A stretch of DNA of 64,000 bases. Source: CAVRGQ01 sp963720785 (GTDB lineage Bacteria; Actinomycetota; Acidimicrobiia; IMCC26256; DASPTH01). The position numbers and the translations under genes are program-made. The notes beneath the pieces are model-generated. The model made no database searches. It was not told the origin of the DNA and saw nothing but the letters and a program-made list of their open reading frames with translations. Below are positions 62,396-64,000 of this stretch, in pieces; within the stretch, counting starts at the first letter, position 1, and the number at the start of each line of letters is the position of its first letter. Where the stretch lies: assembly GCA_963720785.1 (NCBI GenBank), contig CAVRGQ010000005.1, positions 124,001-188,000 of the forward strand. The letters are read 5' to 3'.

Positions 62396-62449
62396 CCGTT
62401 TTGGCGTCACCAGATGTCGCTATAGCGACGCGTGCTGACGCCAAAACGG
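62396..62449. repeat. nested palindrome between convergent genes
   Basis: Outer arms CCGTTTTGGCGTCA (62396-62409) and TGACGCCAAAACGG (62436-62449) are perfectly complementary. Inside, GTCGCTATAGCGAC (62416-62429) is itself a perfect 14-bp palindrome. The T tract lies in the 5' arm and the A tract in the 3' arm, the opposite of an intrinsic terminator. It may still end transcription of both convergent genes, or be a repeat element. Confidence 0.9.
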
Positions 62450-62459
62450 ATCAGGGGGG

Positions 62460-63485
62460 TCAGCGGCGGCGTTCGAGCTTGTTGGCGACCATCGCGGGGA
62501 CGGCGCCGGCGTCGGCCCAGGTGAAGTTGTGACCGGGCGGCACGATCTCGTCGATGCGGTCGAGCACGTCGTCGGCGAGGGTGACGTCGGCGGCGCCGAG
62601 CTGCGATGTGAGCTGCTCCATGGTGCGCGGCCCGATGATCGCGGACGTGATCGCGGGGTTCTGCAGCGTCCACGCGACCGCGAGGTGCACGAGCGGCATG
62701 CCCGCCTCGTCGGCGAGGGCTCCGAGCGCGTCGGCGGCGTCGAGCTTCTGCTGATTGCCCGGCTCCGACAGGTCGTAGCGCGCCGGCACGCGGTTCGCGC
62801 GGTGGCTGGTGAGGTTCTCGGTGCCCTTGCGCCACTTGCCCGACAGCCAGCCGCCGGCGAGTGGGCTCCACGGGATCACCGCCATGTCGTGGCGCTTGCA
62901 CGTGGGGAGCACGTCGACCTCGACCCCGCGCACCAGGATGGAGTACGGCGGCTGCTCGCACACGAAGCGCTGGAGGTTGCGACGGTCGGCCGCCCACTGC
63001 GCCTCGACGATCTGCGACGCGGGATACGTGGAGCTGCCGAGGTACCGCACCTTGCCCTGGTGCACGAGGTCGCTCAGCGCGCCGAGCGTCTCCTCGTGGT
63101 CGACCATCGGGTCGTGGCGGTGCACCTGGTAGAGGTCGATGTGATCGGTCTGCAGGCGCCGGAGGCTGTCCTCGCACTCCCGGATGATCCAGCGCCGCGA
63201 GCCGCCCCACTGGTTGCGGTCGGGGCCCATCGGGCTGAACACCTTGGTCGCGAGCACGACGTCGTCGCGCCGTCCACCCGCAAGAGCCTTGGCGACGATC
63301 TCCTCCGACTCCCCCGCCGAGTACACGTCGGCGGTGTCGATGAAGTTGATGCCCGCGTCGAGCGCGGCGTGGATCACCGCGACGCCCTCGTCGTGGTCGG
63401 TGTTGCCCCACGCGCCGAACATCATCGCCCCGAGGCACAGCGTGCTGACCTCGACACCGGTGCGACCCAGCTTGCGGTACTGCAT
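62460..63485 (-). CDS. aldo/keto reductase
   Basis: 341 residues. Catalytic tetrad: Asp and Tyr in FIDTADVYSAGESEE, Lys in VLATKVFSP, His in YQVHRHDP. NADPH contacts near the end (IGPRTMEQLTSQLGA). AKR of the general stress/xenobiotic type. ATG 63485 after GAGGAACC. Confidence 0.93.
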   Translation of the reverse strand: MQYRKLGRTGVEVSTLCLGAMMFGAWGNTDHDEGVAVIHAALDAGINFIDTADVYSAGESEEIVAKALAGGRRDDVVLATKVFSPMGPDRNQWGGSRRWIIRECEDSLRRLQTDHIDLYQVHRHDPMVDHEETLGALSDLVHQGKVRYLGSSTYPASQIVEAQWAADRRNLQRFVCEQPPYSILVRGVEVDVLPTCKRHDMAVIPWSPLAGGWLSGKWRKGTENLTSHRANRVPARYDLSEPGNQQKLDAADALGALADEAGMPLVHLAVAWTLQNPAITSAIIGPRTMEQLTSQLGAADVTLADDVLDRIDEIVPPGHNFTWADAGAVPAMVANKLERRR

Positions 63486-63588
63486 GGTTCCTCCTCGGAG
63501 CGACGGTCCCCCGGCACGCTACCCCTGGGGGCCGTGCCGGAGAACCGCCGCTGCCGGGTGGCCCGGCGGGAGGAGTGGGGAGGAACGC

Positions 63589-64000
63589 TCAGCCGATCTT
63601 GTCGCTGGTCGTGCGGGCGCCCTTCGTCGTCGCGAAGGCGTCGGGCACCGGGTACTCACCCAGCAGGAAGTGCAGGATCGCCGCGTGCTGCAGCTCGACG
63701 GGGTGGATGCTCGCGGCCGTGGCGAGGCCGGCTGGGCTCTTCACCGCGCTGATCGCCGCCAGGTAGGTGGCCGCGGCGCCCTCCTCGAGGTCGAGGGCGA
63801 GCTTGGCGAGCCCGGGCACGTCGGTGACCCTGCCGAACGCCTGGTCGACCGACTTCTTCACCGTGAGGTCGACCCCGGTGACCTCCTGCTTGCCCGCGCC
63901 GGTGAGCACACCGTTCCAGGCGGCGGCGTGGTCGCGGTGCTGGCTCTGCGCGGTCTGCGCGAACGTGACCACCGCGGGCGGGACCGTGCCGAGCTTGCCC
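63589..64000 (-). CDS. ferritin-like domain protein (partial, cut by window end)
   Basis: At least 136 residues, frame open to the right edge. Helices (FAQTAQSQHRDHAAAWNGVL, LALDLEEGAAATYLAAISAV, HPVELQHAAILHFLLGEYP) resemble the DUF4439/ferritin-like helical bundle. E and H residues at bundle positions could bind iron. The start is outside the window. Confidence 0.75.
   Translation of the reverse strand, partial: GKLGTVPPAVVTFAQTAQSQHRDHAAAWNGVLTGAGKQEVTGVDLTVKKSVDQAFGRVTDVPGLAKLALDLEEGAAATYLAAISAVKSPAGLATAASIHPVELQHAAILHFLLGEYPVPDAFATTKGARTTSDKIG

Overview
This 64 kb window is dense, very GC-rich DNA of actinobacterial type. Four F420-dependent luciferase-like oxidoreductases, many acyl-CoA and short-chain dehydrogenase genes, frequent GTG starts and four-base ATGA overlaps fit an environmental actinomycete of the Acidimicrobiia kind. 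That placement is inference from gene content; no marker gene is present. The single RNA gene is tRNA-Arg(CCG) at 12945-13016. There is no CRISPR array, phage or integrase. The only mobile-element trace is a decayed IS3 OrfA fragment near 21.6-21.75 kb.

Layout. 0-12.8 kb: acyl-CoA dehydrogenases, an APH-type kinase, MaoC-like and thioesterase-like hot-dog proteins, three LLM oxidoreductases, an SDR with two SnoaL-like proteins, and a double-headed GntR regulator. 13-33 kb: a catabolic island of COG2159 amidohydrolases, P450, GMC oxidoreductase, TauD-type dioxygenase, two DapB-like dehydrogenases, two NIPSNAP-like tandem-barrel proteins, an exported substrate-binding protein (SBP) and two SBP-like proteins without signal peptide. 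Two paralogous TetR regulators sit in this island, each flanked by copies of a GAGCGCTCA palindrome. 33-48 kb: more amidohydrolases, two crotonases, SDRs, a nitroreductase, an SBP plus NIPSNAP-like pair, OsmC, DUF427, a Rieske protein and an alpha/beta hydrolase. 48.4-56 kb: a signalling block with a pseudo-receiver LuxR protein, a PAS-GGDEF-EAL protein, a BTAD/SARP-like regulator, a secreted DUF3494 (ice-binding-like) protein with a collagen-like tail, and a PAS-GAF-HD-GYP protein. 56-64 kb: SDRs, an amidohydrolase, SRPBCC, nitronate monooxygenase-like, VOC, a DUF7064/7065-like protein, an aldo/keto reductase and a ferritin-like protein cut by the window end.

How the genes may work together. 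Most of the window looks like oxidation and CoA-thioester breakdown of a hydrophobic or cyclic substrate. Oxygenases (P450, TauD, LLM) and dehydrogenases (GMC, SDR, DapB-like) would act first, then amidohydrolases, then crotonase and acyl-CoA dehydrogenase steps. The substrate cannot be read from the sequence. The most distinctive feature is a recurring set of SBP-like protein, NIPSNAP-like barrel, DapB-like dehydrogenase and amidohydrolase, partly under the TetR pair. Four SBP-fold genes are present, but no permease or ATPase gene.

Caution. Eleven genes contain about 18 apparent single-base frameshifts, several in G/C runs, while domain content on both sides is intact. This looks more like uncorrected sequencing or assembly indels than decay. 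Such genes are listed as pseudogene because their frames are broken as given.
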